Origin: Phycisphaerae bacterium
GTDB lineage: Bacteria; Planctomycetota; Phycisphaerae; Sedimentisphaerales; Anaerobacaceae
Direction of reading: 5' to 3'
Assembly (NCBI GenBank): GCA_030609625.1
Contig: JAUWBX010000005.1
Coordinates: forward strand, 1-15,682
DNA: 15,682 bases
The notes beneath the pieces are model-generated. The model saw only the letters and a program-made list of their open reading frames with translations. It was not told the DNA's origin and searched no databases. Position 1 is the stretch's first letter. Every line of letters begins with the position of its first letter. Position numbers and translations under genes: made by a program. Shown one piece after another: positions 14,677 to 15,682 of the stretch.

Positions 14677-14967
14677 ATGTCAACACTTTACCTCCAATTA
14701 TTAGAGATCACGGGCAATTATAAAGTAGAAGAGGGGCCTTTGGACACTGCAAGGGCATATGTTGCCATAAAAGGGAGCTCGATAGAAAAAGTAGATGAAG
14801 TAGAATTTACGACTATTTCAGCAGAATGTCGAACATTGGAAGAAGTTGAAGAAGCAGCAGACGGGCTTATCAAAGAATTGAAAACAATAAAGAAAAAGGC
14901 AGTGAACTTTTTCAGAAACCAAGATGAGGCCAGGCGAAAGATGGCAGATAAATCTTCAAAACAATAA
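14677..14967 (+). CDS. Small charged hypothetical protein, 96 residues
   Basis: ATG 14677 is preceded 6 bases upstream by AGAAGGAGA (14662-14670), a strong ribosome-binding site. Residues 1-50 are predicted to be beta-rich (STLYLQLLEITGNYKV; ARAYVAIKG; VEFTTISAEC). Residues 53-96 are helical and heavily charged (LEEVEEAADGLIKELKTIKK, then FFRNQDEARRKMADKSSKQ), possibly a coiled coil. No signal peptide or membrane segment is present. It starts 82 bases after the 396-residue gene on the same strand, so they may be co-transcribed. I do not recognise a family; the layout would fit a small structural or binding protein. Confidence 0.72.
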   Translation: MSTLYLQLLEITGNYKVEEGPLDTARAYVAIKGSSIEKVDEVEFTTISAECRTLEEVEEAADGLIKELKTIKKKAVNFFRNQDEARRKMADKSSKQ

Positions 14968-14984
14968 AAACCAAAAGTACAAAG

Positions 14985-15152
14985 AGTGTTTTCTGTTTGT
15001 TCTTTGTGCCCTCTGTGGCCCAAAAAATCCGTGCTAATCCGTGGTTACTTACTATTTAACTATCAGTGTGAATCCGTGTCAACCCGTGTCTAAAAAAACA
15101 GTGTCAATCCTGTCTAAAAAAATCTCTGTGTTCTCTGTGCTCTCTGTGGCAG
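14985..15152. repeat. Simple-sequence repeats: CTCTGTGGC and AATCCGTG types
   Basis: The block contains two copies of a TTCTNTGTGCYCTCTGTGGC unit (about 14999-15018 and 15130-15150), two copies of AATCCGTG-type units near 15026-15043, and two copies of GTGTCAAYCC followed by TGTCTAAAAAAA (about 15077-15088, 15101-15121). It begins about 20 bases after the 96-residue gene. I associate such low-complexity repeats with Planctomycetota intergenic DNA, but cannot verify this here. No gene is present. Confidence 0.6.
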
Positions 15153-15181
15153 ATAGAAAAGTGCCGAGTCTCGGAGATTTT

Positions 15182-15222
15182 TTTCAAATCTATTTGAAAT
15201 CAAACTCGAAATATGGTATAAT
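15182..15222 (+). promoter_or_regulatory. Strong sigma-70-type promoter overlapped by an 18-bp palindrome
   Basis: TTGAAA (15194-15199) and a perfect TATAAT (15217-15222) are 17 bases apart. The inverted repeat TTTCAAATCTATTTGAAA (15182-15199) ends with the -35 hexamer, so a repressor or activator could act there. A second palindrome CTAAT-GG-ATTAG (15231-15242) lies at the predicted start. Transcription would run into the repeat region at the right edge. Confidence 0.6.
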
Positions 15223-15259
15223 GCATCTAACTAATGGATTAGGGTCACAATAAATCGTC

Positions 15260-15338
15260 AATCTCGAAGATCCCGATCCATCGGGAATCAATAGCCAATA
15301 GCCAATAGTAAATATCGAAGATCCCGACACATCGGGAG
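15260..15338. repeat. Pair of TCGAAGATCCCGA...TCGGGA hairpin repeats
   Basis: Two copies of TCGAAGATCCCGA are present (about 15264-15276 and 15315-15327), each followed by TCGGGA to form a 6-7-bp stem with a 2-4-base loop. Between them is a small tandem of AATAGCC units (about 15289-15307). They lie within the leader of the transcript predicted from 15194. Confidence 0.6.
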
Positions 15339-15361
15339 TAAATCAGGGGGAATTACCAATC

Positions 15362-15505
15362 ATGGCCATCGAGAATCCAACTTTAGCTCACTTTAGGCAC
15401 TTTAGCTCACTCTTCACTCTCTCGGCCCTCTACATTTGTAGAGAACCCTCTACAAATCAACCCTTTTTATGCAAAACAAACCCAATTTCCAAAAAAGTCA
15501 AATGA
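15362..15505 (+). CDS. Possible small ORF, 47 residues
   Basis: ATG 15362 is preceded 10 bases upstream by GGGGGA (15346-15351). The product (MAIENPTLAHFRHFSSLFTL... ending KTNPISKKVK) has no recognised domain. Its last part reads the tandem repeat in a second frame (KTNPIS instead of NKPNFQ), overlapping the ORF at 15469. It may be an accidental reading of a repeat element. Confidence 0.25.
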   Translation: MAIENPTLAHFRHFSSLFTLSALYICREPSTNQPFLCKTNPISKKVK

Positions 15506-15682
15506 ACGCAAACCTATATAATACAATGGATTATGAAAGAAAACGCGATTGGACACTTGGTGAAAACAAACCCAATTCAAACCCAATCAAACCCAATCTC
15601 CGAAGGGCCAAAATGAACGTAAACTTATATGTTATAGAGGATTACAGAAAAAAAGATGATTTCGTAGTCCGAATAAACAAAC
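15469..15682 (+). CDS. Partial ORF of tandem peptide repeats (NKPN...MNxNLY...DY), runs off window
   Basis: The frame is open from ATG 15469 to the end of the window, 71 codons with no stop. It holds two units of an imperfect repeat of about 30-34 residues: NKPN-FQKSQMNANLYNTMDYERKRD, then NKPN-SNPIKPNLRRAKMNVNLYVIEDYRKKDD, with NK starting a third at the edge. The DNA repeat is about 100 bases, and AAATGAACGYAAACYTATAT-type blocks align between copies while the frame is kept. There is no good SD before the ATG. I associate NKPN/KTNPI-rich peptides with predicted planctomycete proteins from dispersed repeats. It may be a low-complexity protein or non-coding repeat DNA whose unit length happens to keep the frame. 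Confidence 0.4.
   Translation, partial: MQNKPNFQKSQMNANLYNTMDYERKRDWTLGENKPNSNPIKPNLRRAKMNVNLYVIEDYRKKDDFVVRINK

Noticed and set aside
14985..15682. A CRISPR array in the right-hand repeats
   Set aside because: Repeats are short or diverged, spacing is irregular, and no direct repeat of about 24-37 bases with unique spacers of constant length or cas gene is present.

Overview
The window looks like a chromosomal segment of a moderate-GC bacterium that I would place tentatively in the Planctomycetota (Phycisphaerae/Sedimentisphaerales type). This rests on the mix of genes (pyrophosphate-energised ion pump, exported sialate O-acetylesterase) and on intergenic repeats of the 'CTCTGTGGC', 'AATCCGTG' and 'NKPN/KTNPI' kinds, which I associate with that group. 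No 16S rRNA or other decisive marker is present, so this is an inference. There is no tRNA, rRNA, CRISPR array or recognisable transposase.

Layout. (a) 1-2170, + strand: a promoter with a palindrome over its -35 box, then three genes that each overlap the next by exactly 11 bases. Two are paralogous six-helix membrane proteins of unknown function and the third is a 95-residue winged-helix DNA-binding protein. (b) 2339-3061, - strand: a YggS-type PLP homeostasis protein. (c) 3062-3649: no protein gene, but + strand promoter elements and a strong GC-rich hairpin with a C7 loop and a T-tract, a candidate small RNA. (d) 3650-6299, - strand: a tight operon rsfS-argS-yjbQ (ribosome silencing factor, arginyl-tRNA synthetase, YjbQ/UPF0047). 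(e) 6326-7232, - strand: a HicA-like/HicB-like toxin-antitoxin pair with its own promoter, a 9-bp inverted repeat in the leader, and a terminator. The rsfS promoter fires from inside that terminator. (f) 7275-9689, - strand: hppA, a K+-dependent-type membrane pyrophosphatase with an N-terminal signal-peptide-like extension. (g) 9868-12817, - strand: argJ, preceded on its 3' side by a heptamer repeat, and an exported sialate O-acetylesterase. (h) 12818-13403: a repeat-rich gap with several perfect inverted repeats. (i) 13404-14967, + strand: two orphan proteins of 396 and 96 residues that I do not recognise. (j) 14968-15682: simple-sequence repeats, then a very good sigma-70-type promoter overlapping an 18-bp palindrome, a pair of TCCCGA/TCGGGA hairpins, and a roughly 100-bp repeat that stays open in frame as a tandem peptide repeat (NKPN...MNxNLY...DY) and runs off the window.

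Most of the centre is housekeeping (translation, arginine synthesis, membrane energetics, PLP handling). The least explained material is the 11-nt-overlapping membrane/regulator trio, the C-loop RNA locus at about 3346-3585, the HicA-like protein without the usual catalytic His, the two orphan proteins, and the in-frame peptide repeat at the right edge.
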